From Bacteriovoracaceae bacterium (GTDB lineage Bacteria > Bdellovibrionota > Bacteriovoracia > Bacteriovoracales > Bacteriovoracaceae): a DNA stretch of 64,000 nt. The notes below the pieces were generated by a model, which did not search any database, was not told where the DNA came from, and saw only the letters and a program-made list of their open reading frames with translations. Within the stretch, counting starts at the first letter, position 1. The number at the start of each line of letters is the position of its first letter. This document shows, one piece after another, positions 51,236-60,309 of the stretch. Location of the stretch: NCBI GenBank assembly GCA_024711325.1, contig JANJTC010000005.1, positions 558,001 through 622,000 on the forward strand, in the 5' to 3' direction. The position numbers and the translations under genes were made by a program.

Positions 51236-52585
51236 ATGAAAATGTGGCAAATTACAACCTTAAGCTTCTTCATTACCACCTCGGTTTTTGGTAATGTTGC
51301 CGCATACTTCAATCAAAATCCTAAAGCTTCTTACACTGATCCATATCGGAAGATTCATCGGAATGGAGATAATTTAGAAGCAGTTCTTTTAGAAGAAATT
51401 AACGCTGCTAAAAAGAGTATCTTTGTTGCTGTTCAGGAACTTAGGTTGCCTTTAATTGCACGAGCATTAGTTGAAAAGAAAAAGCAGGGACTTGATGTTC
51501 GTGTCGTTCTTGAAAACAATTATAACTACAACATTATGTCTCAAAGAGACACATCCTCTAATGATAATGAGTATGAAGCTTCAAGAGTCCAGGATCTAAA
51601 AGCTTTTGTTGATGCCAACAGAAATGGTCTGATTGAAAAAAATGAGCTGGAAACCCGTGATGCTATCTACATGCTTCTAAAGGGTGATGTGCCTGTTATG
51701 GATGATTCTTTTGACTCATCTATGGGGTCGGGGCTTATGCATCACAAGTTTGTGATCATAGATGGTAAGTCCACAGTTGTAAGTTCCGCAAATTTTACTC
51801 TAAGTGATGTTCACGGCGATCTGATGACTCCTTCATCCCGTGGTAATGCTAATTCCATGGTGGTGGTTCATTCAGTAAACTTCAGCAAAATTTTCACTAC
51901 GGAATTTGCTCAACTTTGGGGTAATGGTAAAAGAGGAAATTTCGGTCATAAAAAAACCTATCGTGGAGCTGTCACTACAACAGTTCGAGGTACTAAAATT
52001 ACTGTTCAGTTCTCTCCAACCTCACAGCGCTATAATTGGGAAGAATCAGTTAATGGATTAATTGCTAACCATCTTTCGCGAGCTACTAAATCCATCAATG
52101 CGGCCCTCTTCGTTTTTTCAGATCAAAATCTGGCAAATGTGATGGAAAAAAGGCAAGCGGCCGGAGCATCAATCGGTGTAATCATTGAGCCCAAATTTGC
52201 CTACCGTGAATATTCAGAACTTCTGGATTTAATGGGATTGGGTTTACTCAACTATAAATGTGATTATGAAATCGCAAATAACCCTTGGAAAAAAGCTGCT
52301 AAAGTTGCCGGTATGGCCCAGCTTCCACAAGGTGACATGCTTCACCATAAATTTGCCGTAGTAGATGAGAAAACGGTGATCGTGGGATCTCAGAACTGGT
52401 CCGATGCTGCTAATTACGTCAATGATGAGACTTTAATCGTTATTCAAAGTCCCACAATCTCTGACCTCTATACCCAGGAATTTGAGAGAATCAAACGAAG
52501 TGCTAAATTGGGGGCCCCTCAGTGGCTAAAAGATCAGGTTCAAAAGCAGGAAGTGGCCTGTTCTGATGCTGGGATGTATTTTTAG
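51236..52585 (+). CDS. Exported phospholipase-D-superfamily protein with EF-hand loop
   Basis: A 449-residue protein with signal peptide (..FFITTSVFG). Two HKD motifs are complete: HHKFVIID (H169, K171, D176) and LHHKFAVVDEKTVIVGSQNW near residue 385, so an active PLD or Nuc-type phosphodiesterase is predicted. Between the first domain's strands lies DANRNGLIEKNE (residues 126-137), a canonical EF-hand calcium loop with D, N, N, G, I and E at positions 1, 3, 5, 6, 8 and 12. Substrate could be phospholipid or nucleic acid; export fits attack on host material. AAGGGGA precedes the ATG. Confidence 0.9.
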   Translation: MKMWQITTLSFFITTSVFGNVAAYFNQNPKASYTDPYRKIHRNGDNLEAVLLEEINAAKKSIFVAVQELRLPLIARALVEKKKQGLDVRVVLENNYNYNIMSQRDTSSNDNEYEASRVQDLKAFVDANRNGLIEKNELETRDAIYMLLKGDVPVMDDSFDSSMGSGLMHHKFVIIDGKSTVVSSANFTLSDVHGDLMTPSSRGNANSMVVVHSVNFSKIFTTEFAQLWGNGKRGNFGHKKTYRGAVTTTVRGTKITVQFSPTSQRYNWEESVNGLIANHLSRATKSINAALFVFSDQNLANVMEKRQAAGASIGVIIEPKFAYREYSELLDLMGLGLLNYKCDYEIANNPWKKAAKVAGMAQLPQGDMLHHKFAVVDEKTVIVGSQNWSDAANYVNDETLIVIQSPTISDLYTQEFERIKRSAKLGAPQWLKDQVQKQEVACSDAGMYF

Positions 52586-52653
52586 GATTCTTTTCCAAAA
52601 ACCCTAAAATTGAGTATACTTAAGGCTCTGGAAACTTATGGAAGGAGTTCCTC

Positions 52654-53577
52654 TTGAGCCGCGAAAGATCCAAAGGGATTGTCGGGATTTTTATCCTTGT
52701 GACAGTTCTATTCTTCATTTTTATTGTTTTTGCCTTTTACACTGTCTCGCAATTGAAAGAAACATCTTCTTTAGGTGAAGGATTATTGGATAATTCCAAG
52801 AATTCTCCCATTGCCGTGATTTCAATTGAAAATGAAATCATGGAATCCAAGAAGTATGTTGAAATGCTTTTGGCCGCAGAACAGGAAAAAGGAATTAAAG
52901 CGATCATTCTTCGTATCGATTCTCCCGGAGGTGCAGTTGCTCCAACTCAGGAAATCTATGAGGAAGTCAGAAGGATTGATCAGAAAAAACCTATCTATGC
53001 TTCTTTTGGAACAGTGGCCGCTTCAGGCGGATACTATATCGGTGCTGCTACCAGAAAAATCTGGGCCAATGCTGGAACCCTGACAGGCTCGATAGGTGTG
53101 ATCATGCAGATGGCCGACCTTTCAGAACTTTATAAATGGGCAAAGTATAAACCTGAGACGATCAAGGCCGGACGTTATAAAGATATTGGAAATCCTGCCC
53201 GGCCTATGACGGAAGAAGAACGTATGTTCTTAACTGAACTTCTCGCCGGGACTCATAAGCAATTTATGACCGACATTTCTGCTGTCCGTAAGGATCGACT
53301 GAAAAAAGATATTTCGGAATTAGCGCAAGGACAGATCTTTCACGGCTTTGAGGCTAAGGAAGTAGGTCTGGTAGATGAAGTTGGAAGTTTATGGCAGGCC
53401 GGTCGTGCCATCCATAAAGAATTAAAACTCAAGGGTGAGTTTAGTTTGAGATACCTTAAACCGACTAAGAAGAAATTTTCTCTTTCAGAATTTCTCCAGG
53501 AAACTGAAGATGCTATTTCCTTCATCAAGAGTAAGGTAGAAACGAAGACCGCCCCAGCTTATATTTTTAAACTGTAA
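52654..53577 (+). CDS. sppA: Signal peptide peptidase SppA, S49 family
   Basis: A 307-residue inner-membrane serine peptidase that degrades cleaved signal peptides. N-terminal membrane helix (GIVGIFILVTVLFFIFIVFA), then IILRIDSPGGAVAPTQEIYEE, the nucleophile in FGTVAASGGYYIGAA and TGSIGVIMQ. The general-base Lys lies further on (ARPMTEEE region). Short, single-domain type. Starts at TTG with AAGGAG at proper distance. First gene of an envelope block running to tolB. Confidence 0.93.
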   Translation: MSRERSKGIVGIFILVTVLFFIFIVFAFYTVSQLKETSSLGEGLLDNSKNSPIAVISIENEIMESKKYVEMLLAAEQEKGIKAIILRIDSPGGAVAPTQEIYEEVRRIDQKKPIYASFGTVAASGGYYIGAATRKIWANAGTLTGSIGVIMQMADLSELYKWAKYKPETIKAGRYKDIGNPARPMTEEERMFLTELLAGTHKQFMTDISAVRKDRLKKDISELAQGQIFHGFEAKEVGLVDEVGSLWQAGRAIHKELKLKGEFSLRYLKPTKKKFSLSEFLQETEDAISFIKSKVETKTAPAYIFKL

Positions 53578-53586
53578 GGAAGTCTC

Positions 53587-54816
53587 GTGGACTATACCTT
53601 TCTGATAGATTGGGGAAAAGATAATGCACTGACTGTTGTGGCAGTGGTGATTACTCTGGTCTTGATTTATCACTATGTCATTGAGCGCGATAAAGGGGTT
53701 AAGCTTTCTAAAAAGTATCGTAATAGTATTTTTGAAGCCCAATCCCGCATCTTTTTAAACGCAACTCAATACTTGATTGAAGGGAACAAAGACCTGGCGA
53801 TTAAAGAGTTTTTAAATGCGGTTGATCTGAACCGCGAAACTATCGATACTTATTTTGCTCTCGGTGGACTCTTTAGAAGTAACGGAGAAATTGAAAAGGC
53901 GATATCAATCCATCGCTCACTGATTGCCCGTGAAAGTATTTCTGAATCTACCCGCCTGCAGGCCTTGAAAGAACTTGCCCTGGATTTTGATAAGGGTGGA
54001 TTCATTGATAAGGCGATCGAAACCTATAAAGACGTTTTAAAAATAAATCGTGATCAGCAGGATGTGATTCATTCTCTTTGCAGGATTTATGAGGATATCG
54101 AAGATTGGGATCAGGCCTATAACTATCGTATTATGCTTTCGAAAGTCGGGCAGGAGAATCAATCAGAGACGATTTCCCATATTCTGGTTCAAAAGGCCAA
54201 GGCACTTTTTGATAAAGGTCAGTTCAAGGCCTGTGCAGAAGAACTGGAAGATGCTTTTCGATTTGCACCTTCAGTATCAGCAAAAATTCTAAGACTCAGA
54301 CTTTATCTCGTCTTGGGTAACATGGAAAATGCCAACGGTGTTTTACTAGAGCTTCTCAAAGAGCATCCTATGTATGCGACTTTCATTTTTGTTTCGCTTG
54401 ATCAGTTTAATCAGACCTTACCGCAAAAAGATGAATATAAGGAGAGATTGACTCAGCTTAAGAATTATTTTTTAGGTCTGAATGACGTGGATTTAATGAC
54501 TTCTCCCTCTGTCGTTTTGTCTAAAATTCGTCTTTTGAAAGATCTTCATAAAACAGGGGATGCTTTTAATCTTCTGGATGAGTGGATGAAAAATCACGGA
54601 CAATCTGATGTCTTGAAAGTGGAGTACATTAAGATCCTCATTGAAGTCGGTAAAAACGAAGAGGCCCTTCAGCATACTAAGAGTCTCCTGAATAATCTCC
54701 ACAGCTCATTGACCCGCCATTATTGCTCACAATGTGGTTATAATTCAGACGAAATATTCTGGAGATGTCCACAGTGTCACAATTGGGAAACCATTCAATT
54801 TCGTTGGAAGGTTTAA
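53587..54816 (+). CDS. lapB: LapB/YciM-like TPR protein with rubredoxin-type zinc domain
   Basis: A 409-residue protein starting at GTG 9 bp after sppA. One N-terminal membrane helix (LTVVAVVITLVLIYHYVI), then TPR repeats at about 50-350, and a C-terminal rubredoxin-like knuckle CSQCGYNSDEIFWRCPQC. LapB binds LpxC and FtsH and adjusts lipopolysaccharide synthesis. The same layout and the position beside sppA and tol genes support that role here, although lpxC is not in the window. Confidence 0.9.
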   Translation: MDYTFLIDWGKDNALTVVAVVITLVLIYHYVIERDKGVKLSKKYRNSIFEAQSRIFLNATQYLIEGNKDLAIKEFLNAVDLNRETIDTYFALGGLFRSNGEIEKAISIHRSLIARESISESTRLQALKELALDFDKGGFIDKAIETYKDVLKINRDQQDVIHSLCRIYEDIEDWDQAYNYRIMLSKVGQENQSETISHILVQKAKALFDKGQFKACAEELEDAFRFAPSVSAKILRLRLYLVLGNMENANGVLLELLKEHPMYATFIFVSLDQFNQTLPQKDEYKERLTQLKNYFLGLNDVDLMTSPSVVLSKIRLLKDLHKTGDAFNLLDEWMKNHGQSDVLKVEYIKILIEVGKNEEALQHTKSLLNNLHSSLTRHYCSQCGYNSDEIFWRCPQCHNWETIQFRWKV

Positions 54817-54817
54817 T

Positions 54818-55210
54818 ATGTGGTGGCTACTTCTTCTGCCCGCATTGGTCTTTGCAGAAACAGCTTCGACTGATGAAAAGCTAGTTGGTATTTTTTATTT
54901 TAAGCCGATGTTCGGACACGTTCATCAATCATCCGTTAAGACTTCGGCCAGTCTGACTACGATTCAATGCTCTCATCCGGTAAAAGTAATTGAGAGCTCT
55001 AAAGTGTCTGCCGGGACGGAATGGGCCTATGTTCAGGTAGCTGATTATCGTGGCTTTTTATTAAAACAATTTCTCTCTGAAAAGCGACCTGAGTGTTTTC
55101 AGGGAAAGTATCCGAAATTTTTCGATGCTTTTAACCTTGATCTCTCGGAGCTTTATTATTGGGGTAGATTAAATGATCAATATATTCAGGGTGAAACTCG
55201 CGTTAAGTAG
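54818..55210 (+). CDS. Small exported protein with SH3-like core
   Basis: A 130-residue protein with signal peptide (MWWLLLLPALVFA). The core HPVKVIESSKVSAGTEWAYV followed by QVADYRGFLLKQF resembles a bacterial SH3 domain, with two Cys around it. The start at 54818 sits 1 bp after the lapB stop and has GGAAGG. It overlaps the next gene by 38 bp. Confidence 0.7.
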   Translation: MWWLLLLPALVFAETASTDEKLVGIFYFKPMFGHVHQSSVKTSASLTTIQCSHPVKVIESSKVSAGTEWAYVQVADYRGFLLKQFLSEKRPECFQGKYPKFFDAFNLDLSELYYWGRLNDQYIQGETRVK

Positions 55211-56060
55211 TTTCCTCATTACAACGTGCCTATTGGCCCAAACCGGCAAGCTTCAGGAAGAAAAGGAGCTTGAGGTCGTTAATTTCAAAAGTATTAAAAA
55301 AGTACTCGAACAGGATGGTTTGACCGAAGCTTCGAAACGTAAGGCCCGGCAGGTTGAAGTTCTAAAAAAAGAGCAGGGTAAGATTGAGAGCGGAAGATTC
55401 ATGTATCCGACTGAGTCTGAACTCTGGGGATTTGTTTCAGAGTATTGGCTGGTAAAGAATGCCCAATTATTAAATTGGGATTTTGAGAAGCCGGATTATG
55501 CTTTGGATAGAAGCTTCAGCAGCACCATGGAGAATCTTGGTTTTTATCAAAAGAAGTTTAAGATTCTTCTGGTTAATACTCCGAGTTTAGTAAAGGCATC
55601 GATACCTGGAGATAGTGAACTGATCTTTTTGCTCTCAGTTCCTTTCATTAAATCACTAGATCTCTCAAAGCTTGAAATCTCCCTTTTATTATTTGAAGAA
55701 TTTATTCGCTTAGAGATGGGTTATTTTAAGAAGAACGTTGCTACGGAAAAGATGAGTAAACTGGCCGGAACAAATTTTCAGGGCAGAAAACCCGATCTGT
55801 CGATGGTGGAAGTACTCCTGAAAAATTATACCTCTCAGATTAATCAAAAAGGTTATACCTTCCAGCAACAGTTTGAACTTACCAAAAAAGTAGATGCATA
55901 TCTTAAGTCTAGTCCAGAGTTGTGGAATACCTACTTTCGACTTTTAGGCAAAATAGACAGGTTTGTTAAATCAAACGCTCAATATAAAGATTATGTGAGG
56001 CTCTATCCATCTCCGGAAATGCAGGTCAAATGGTTAAGTCCTCCTGAAAAAGTTCTGTGA
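55173..56060 (+). CDS. Exported protein, possible degenerate metallopeptidase
   Basis: A 295-residue protein with signal peptide (..FLITTCLLA). The helix LSKLEISLLLFEEFIRLEMG aligns in shape with the HExxH helix of M48-type peptidases, but His residues are replaced, so if related it is inactive. No other family is recognised. It overlaps both neighbours and belongs to the envelope operon. Confidence 0.65.
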   Translation: MINIFRVKLALSSFLITTCLLAQTGKLQEEKELEVVNFKSIKKVLEQDGLTEASKRKARQVEVLKKEQGKIESGRFMYPTESELWGFVSEYWLVKNAQLLNWDFEKPDYALDRSFSSTMENLGFYQKKFKILLVNTPSLVKASIPGDSELIFLLSVPFIKSLDLSKLEISLLLFEEFIRLEMGYFKKNVATEKMSKLAGTNFQGRKPDLSMVEVLLKNYTSQINQKGYTFQQQFELTKKVDAYLKSSPELWNTYFRLLGKIDRFVKSNAQYKDYVRLYPSPEMQVKWLSPPEKVL

Positions 56061-56884
56061 TGTTAGAGGGAACGCTTTTTAAGAACATTAAGTATTATGG
56101 TTCTTACCAGATGCTTTATGTTGTCATCTTCATCATTATTAGCTCTATTGGGGCCTTCTTCCATTTTTTGTTGAATCATGAAATAAGTATTGTCGAATCC
56201 TGGCTGCATAATAATCATTGGGAAATTCTGATTATCGCTAAATTGATTTCACTTTATCTTTTAAACCGCTGGTTTAAGGTTCGTTTGTATCAGTTGAAAT
56301 CCATTCGGGAATTGGTTCGGGAATTAGTGAGCTGGCCTGAACCAAGGGCCATGGTGATAGCTGCTTTTATGATCATAAGCTATTTGAGTTTGGGGGGAGC
56401 GGTTTTTGCGGGTCAGATAGGGTATTGGTATCATCAAGTTGCCTCATATCTCGGAATCTTCCTGTATTTCGGTATTGAGTTCATTGTGATTGCCTATTTA
56501 GATGACGTCCTCAATCAAAAAGAGCAACCTTCATACTTTTGGTTAAGTGTTTTTTATACCGGTTTATTTGCGGCCGCCTTTCGACTTAGTGTTCCCGATT
56601 ATTACAATCTTCTTCCATACATGGTTTTTTGTTTTTCTACTCTTATGTACCTCAGTGGAAAATCTTTTAAGAGTTGGAGTAATGTTGTTTGTTTTTTAGC
56701 CGTGTTTGTTGCCCCTATGGCCTCCCTCTTTGGAATGGACCCGGTATGGGGAGAAGATTTTTCACCTTTCAAAGTAAAAACCAAACTTGGCCTCCCTTTC
56801 CTAGCCGCAATTTGGATGATATCTTTTTGTTATTATAAATACCGGGATCAAATCATTCACGGAGCTCGTAGGCTCTATCGTTAG
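56060..56884 (+). CDS. Polytopic inner-membrane protein
   Basis: A 274-residue protein with about seven hydrophobic segments (for example MLYVVIFIIISSIGAFFHFL, MVIAAFMIISYLSLGGAVFA and GIEFIVIAYL). No family recognised. The ATG at 56060 overlaps the previous stop by one base (TGATG). It directly precedes tolQ with an 11-bp gap and is probably co-transcribed with the Tol genes. Confidence 0.72.
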   Translation: MLEGTLFKNIKYYGSYQMLYVVIFIIISSIGAFFHFLLNHEISIVESWLHNNHWEILIIAKLISLYLLNRWFKVRLYQLKSIRELVRELVSWPEPRAMVIAAFMIISYLSLGGAVFAGQIGYWYHQVASYLGIFLYFGIEFIVIAYLDDVLNQKEQPSYFWLSVFYTGLFAAAFRLSVPDYYNLLPYMVFCFSTLMYLSGKSFKSWSNVVCFLAVFVAPMASLFGMDPVWGEDFSPFKVKTKLGLPFLAAIWMISFCYYKYRDQIIHGARRLYR

Positions 56885-56895
56885 AGGATTTAACA

Positions 56896-57597
56896 ATGCA
56901 TGGATTAAATATTTGGCAAATTCTTCTTGAATCAGGCTTAGTCGTTAAGTTTGTTCTCCTGCTCTTAGTTCTCTCATCAGTATTGTCTTGGACCATCATT
57001 TGGCAAAAGTATAAAGAGCTGAAAATTGTGACTGACGCAAATAATAAATTTAATGAATTCTTTAAAAAGAGTCATTCCATCACTGAAATTAATCGTGAGG
57101 CTAATGAGAATCATGACTCAACAATGAGTTTAATGTTTCGTCGTGGTTTTGATGAATTAAATAAAGTCAGTGAAAAAATTTCGGGTACAGGAAAGGGGAG
57201 TCTTGCTCAGTATTTTTCTGAACATGGAATCCAGTCCTTAGAGCGTGCCCTTAAGGCCGGTTACAATACTGCCAACGAAAGAATGGACCTAAGAGTTTCC
57301 TTGCTTGCAACGATTGGTGCCATTACACCTTTCATTGGTCTCTTTGGAACTGTTTGGGGAATCATCGATGCCTTCTCGGGCCTTTCACAAGGTGGAGGAA
57401 GTATTGAGGCTGTAGCTCCTGGTATAGCAGAAGCTCTGGTGGCGACTGCCGTAGGTCTGGCCGCGGCCATTCCAGCAGTTGTTTTCTTTAACCTTTTTAA
57501 TAATCAAATCACTCGTATTAATTCCCAGATGGAATCTTTCTCGCAGGACTTTTTAAATCTCATTGAGCGCACGATTCTCATTAAGAAGGATCAATAG
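56896..57597 (+). CDS. tolQ: TolQ/ExbB/MotA-type proton channel protein
   Basis: A 233-residue protein with three membrane helices. It has the N-terminal FVLLLLVLSSVLSWTIIWQK and the signature GAITPFIGLFGTVWGIIDAF followed by APGIAEALVATAVGLAAAIPAVVFFN. It forms the proton-driven motor with TolR. Placement before tolR, a TonB-like tolA and tolB identifies it as TolQ rather than ExbB. Confidence 0.93.
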   Translation: MHGLNIWQILLESGLVVKFVLLLLVLSSVLSWTIIWQKYKELKIVTDANNKFNEFFKKSHSITEINREANENHDSTMSLMFRRGFDELNKVSEKISGTGKGSLAQYFSEHGIQSLERALKAGYNTANERMDLRVSLLATIGAITPFIGLFGTVWGIIDAFSGLSQGGGSIEAVAPGIAEALVATAVGLAAAIPAVVFFNLFNNQITRINSQMESFSQDFLNLIERTILIKKDQ

Positions 57598-57599
57598 TA

Positions 57600-58022
57600 A
57601 TGGGAATGCAAATGGGGTCCGGTAAAAAAGGACCGGTTTCAGACATTAACGTGACTCCTTTAGTAGACGTCATGCTAGTTCTTCTTGTTATCTTCATGGT
57701 TACGGCTCCGATGATGTTCAGTGGAATCAATCTGAAGTTACCTAAAACTCAGAAAGTGAATAATCTGGGTCTTAAGCAAGAGCTTGTGATTCTATCCATT
57801 ACAGAAGCTGATCAATATTTTCTGGGTAAAGATCAGGTTAAGTTAGATAACTTGATTCCTGAAATTTTAAAACAGTTTAAAACTGCTAACACTGATGTCA
57901 TTTATTTGCGTGCCGATTATGGTCTTCGTTATGAGAAAGTTGCAAAACTTATCGCGTCCTTGAAAAAGGCGGGTGTGAGTAACATTGCTCTGGTTACGGA
58001 AGTGGAGAAAGAACAGAAGTGA
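57600..58022 (+). CDS. tolR: TolR/ExbD-type protein
   Basis: A 140-residue protein with one N-terminal membrane helix. VSDINVTPLVDVMLVLLVIFMV contains the essential Asp in the helix and is the family signature. The C-terminal periplasmic domain (VIYLRADYGLRYEKVAKLIA) is standard. It follows tolQ by 2 bp and overlaps tolA. Confidence 0.95.
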   Translation: MGMQMGSGKKGPVSDINVTPLVDVMLVLLVIFMVTAPMMFSGINLKLPKTQKVNNLGLKQELVILSITEADQYFLGKDQVKLDNLIPEILKQFKTANTDVIYLRADYGLRYEKVAKLIASLKKAGVSNIALVTEVEKEQK

Positions 58023-58813
58023 TTAAACAATCCTACGATCGGGATTTTAATAAGAATTTTCTCATCTCTTTTGGAGTGCATGCACTGCTTTTCCTTCTGG
58101 CATTTGCTGGAGGAGAAATCATTTCAAAAGCATTCAAAAATGACGATGTTGAAATCATTCGTTCATCGGTCAGAGTGGATGTCGTAGGCATGCCTAAATT
58201 CACAGTTCAAGAATTAAAGAAAATGCAGGCAGAGCCCATCATTGAAAAAACTGAACCCGAAGTGGCCAAGGGTGTAAAAGAAGAAACGAAGACTGATACC
58301 GAAGACGTTATTAAAAAAGATGATCTTGTTATTCAGGAAGAAGGAAAGAAAAAGAAAGCCTCTTTTCTGAACATGTTGAATGATTATTCAAGCAAAAAAG
58401 TGACGGCCAAGGTTAAGAAGAAAGGCACAACAGAAGGTATCGGTAACAAAAATTTAGATTCTTTGATCATTGAAGGCAACCGGCTCTCTAAGGGGTCAGC
58501 TTTAGTGGGTGATTATACGGATGAGCAAAATTCGGAATTTTCTGCTTATGTTCAGAACATTCCCGGTATCATCAGACCGTTCTGGAAACTACCTAGTTAT
58601 CTGTTAGATAAAGACCTGCGTTGTCGTATTAAGATTTATCTCTCCGATTCAGGTCAATTACTTAAATTAGAAATTCAGGAGTCTTCAGGTCAAGCTGAAT
58701 TTGACGCCCGCGCAGAGAAGGCAGTCAGGGATGCGTCTCCCTTTCCTAAACCTAGTGATGAGGTTGGAAGCCGCTTAACCAATTCAGGGATTATCCTGGG
58801 ATTTCCTTTATAA
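58019..58813 (+). CDS. tolA: TolA-like TonB-domain protein
   Basis: A 264-residue protein starting at GTG inside the tolR stop. One N-terminal membrane helix (FLISFGVHALLFLLAFAGG), a Lys/Glu-rich periplasmic stalk to about residue 150, and a C-terminal TonB/TolA domain (DLRCRIKIYLSDSGQLLKLEIQ, ESSGQAEFDARAEKAVRDASPFP). It links the TolQR motor to the outer membrane. The stalk is shorter than in E. coli TolA. Confidence 0.88.
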   Translation: MIKQSYDRDFNKNFLISFGVHALLFLLAFAGGEIISKAFKNDDVEIIRSSVRVDVVGMPKFTVQELKKMQAEPIIEKTEPEVAKGVKEETKTDTEDVIKKDDLVIQEEGKKKKASFLNMLNDYSSKKVTAKVKKKGTTEGIGNKNLDSLIIEGNRLSKGSALVGDYTDEQNSEFSAYVQNIPGIIRPFWKLPSYLLDKDLRCRIKIYLSDSGQLLKLEIQESSGQAEFDARAEKAVRDASPFPKPSDEVGSRLTNSGIILGFPL

Positions 58814-58822
58814 GGATTCTTT

Positions 58823-60169
58823 ATGAAATTTTTTCTTTCAGCTATCATTCTCCTTTTTCAATTCTCAGTCTTCGCACAGGATGCTGTGATTGCAGTCGGG
58901 CAGGCCGAGCAGGAGAAGGATAAATTAGTCATAGATGATCCGGAATTAAGTAACCTGACTGGTGATCAAAAGCGCCTTTCCCTGGAGTTAGTGGAAATAC
59001 TGCGAAATGACTTCGCTTTTTACAAGCATAAGTTCAATACAGTTGAATATTCGGATAAGGGAAAAAGCAGCTACACTGCTCCCGCGGTGGATAAGTGGCA
59101 TGCCGGAGGTGTCACGTACTTTATTGCTTCTCAGATGATTAATTCTGGCGCAGGTGTTGAGGCAAAGTTTAAGGTGTGGAGTATTCTTACAAAAAAAGAA
59201 ATCCTTTCTCAGACTTTTAAAGTTGAAAAGGATAATCTCAGATCAAATGCACATCATATCTCCGATGCGCTTTATCGCTCTATTACCGGCAAGCCATCTA
59301 TCTTTAATTCTAAAATCTTTTTTGTTTCCGATAGAACAAGTAAGAAGGATATTGAGAAAGAACTCTATATCATGGATTTTGATGGGCGCAGAGTGGACAA
59401 GCTTACCAATTATAATTCAGTCGTCCTTTCACCTTCAATATCCCAGGACAATTCACGCATCATGTTTTCGGTGATTGCTGCTAAAAAAGTCATTTCCCGT
59501 TCAAAAGTGAAGTTGATTAAAAATATCGATCTTAAAATCCTCGACCTCAAGACAAAGAAAATTGAAACCGTATCAGATAAGCCGGGGATTAATTCTGGAG
59601 CGATCTTTGGAGCAGGCGGAGATCTTATTTATCTGACCTTGTCCTACACTGGTAATGCAGATATCTATGAGATGAGTTTGAATTCAGGAAAAATGCGCAA
59701 GATTACTTCTCACTATGGTGATGACGTTGACCCTTCTATCACGAGTGACGGCAGTCTTATGACGTTTCTTTCCAATCGTCCTGGTAAGGCCCATATCTAT
59801 ACAATGAATCCTTCGGAAACTGAAAAGGATGTGAAGAGGATCTCTTTTGTAGGTAAATTCAATGCTACTCCCCGTTTTTCTCCAGATGGAAAAGAGATCG
59901 TTTTCTCTTCCTGGGTCGATAATGGCTTTGATTTGTATCGTATTGGATCTGATGGTAATAATCTGGTGAGATTGACCAAGGGGTTCGGCTCAAATGAAGA
60001 GCCTGCTTATTCTCCTGACGGGGAATTCATCATTTTTACTTCCAAAAGAATGGTATCCAAGCTACGGGCCGTCCAAGATATCTACATAATGAATAGAGAA
60101 GGTGAGATTTTAGGTCAATTAACCAATGATTTTGGCCGCAACTTCTCTCCTAAGTGGTCTAACCTATAG
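58823..60169 (+). CDS. tolB: TolB beta-propeller protein
   Basis: A 448-residue periplasmic protein with signal peptide (..FQFSVFAQ). The N-terminal domain (about 25-160) precedes a WD40-like propeller with repeats such as NSVVLSPSISQDNSRIMFSV, ATPRFSPDGKEIVFSS and EEPAYSPDGEFIIFTS. Ends the tol operon. The usual pal gene does not follow: a hairpin and a new promoter do. Confidence 0.94.
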   Translation: MKFFLSAIILLFQFSVFAQDAVIAVGQAEQEKDKLVIDDPELSNLTGDQKRLSLELVEILRNDFAFYKHKFNTVEYSDKGKSSYTAPAVDKWHAGGVTYFIASQMINSGAGVEAKFKVWSILTKKEILSQTFKVEKDNLRSNAHHISDALYRSITGKPSIFNSKIFFVSDRTSKKDIEKELYIMDFDGRRVDKLTNYNSVVLSPSISQDNSRIMFSVIAAKKVISRSKVKLIKNIDLKILDLKTKKIETVSDKPGINSGAIFGAGGDLIYLTLSYTGNADIYEMSLNSGKMRKITSHYGDDVDPSITSDGSLMTFLSNRPGKAHIYTMNPSETEKDVKRISFVGKFNATPRFSPDGKEIVFSSWVDNGFDLYRIGSDGNNLVRLTKGFGSNEEPAYSPDGEFIIFTSKRMVSKLRAVQDIYIMNREGEILGQLTNDFGRNFSPKWSNL

Positions 60170-60214
60170 ATTTTGCTAGAAAAAGTGAAGATTGTTTAAA
60201 CACTGCAGCAAAAT
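60170..60214 (+). terminator. Hairpin after tolB
   Basis: ATTTTGCT (60170-60177) pairs with AGCAAAAT (60207-60214), with an inner AGTG/CACT helix. Weak U tract. Confidence 0.45.
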
Positions 60215-60218
60215 AGTC

Positions 60219-60247
60219 TTGTAAATTTTTCAGGCAGCCTGTATTAT
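60219..60247 (+). promoter_or_regulatory. Promoter of the NtrC-type regulator gene
   Basis: TTGTAA (60219-60224), 17 bp, TATTAT (60242-60247). The spacer holds the inverted repeat CAGGC-A-GCCTG (60231-60241), a likely operator. The leader is about 55 nt. Confidence 0.7.
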
Positions 60248-60309
60248 TTCCCTATAACGCACTGAGTAATTTTTAATCAAATTAGTTTTTAAGTGTAAAG
60301 GGGATCAAC

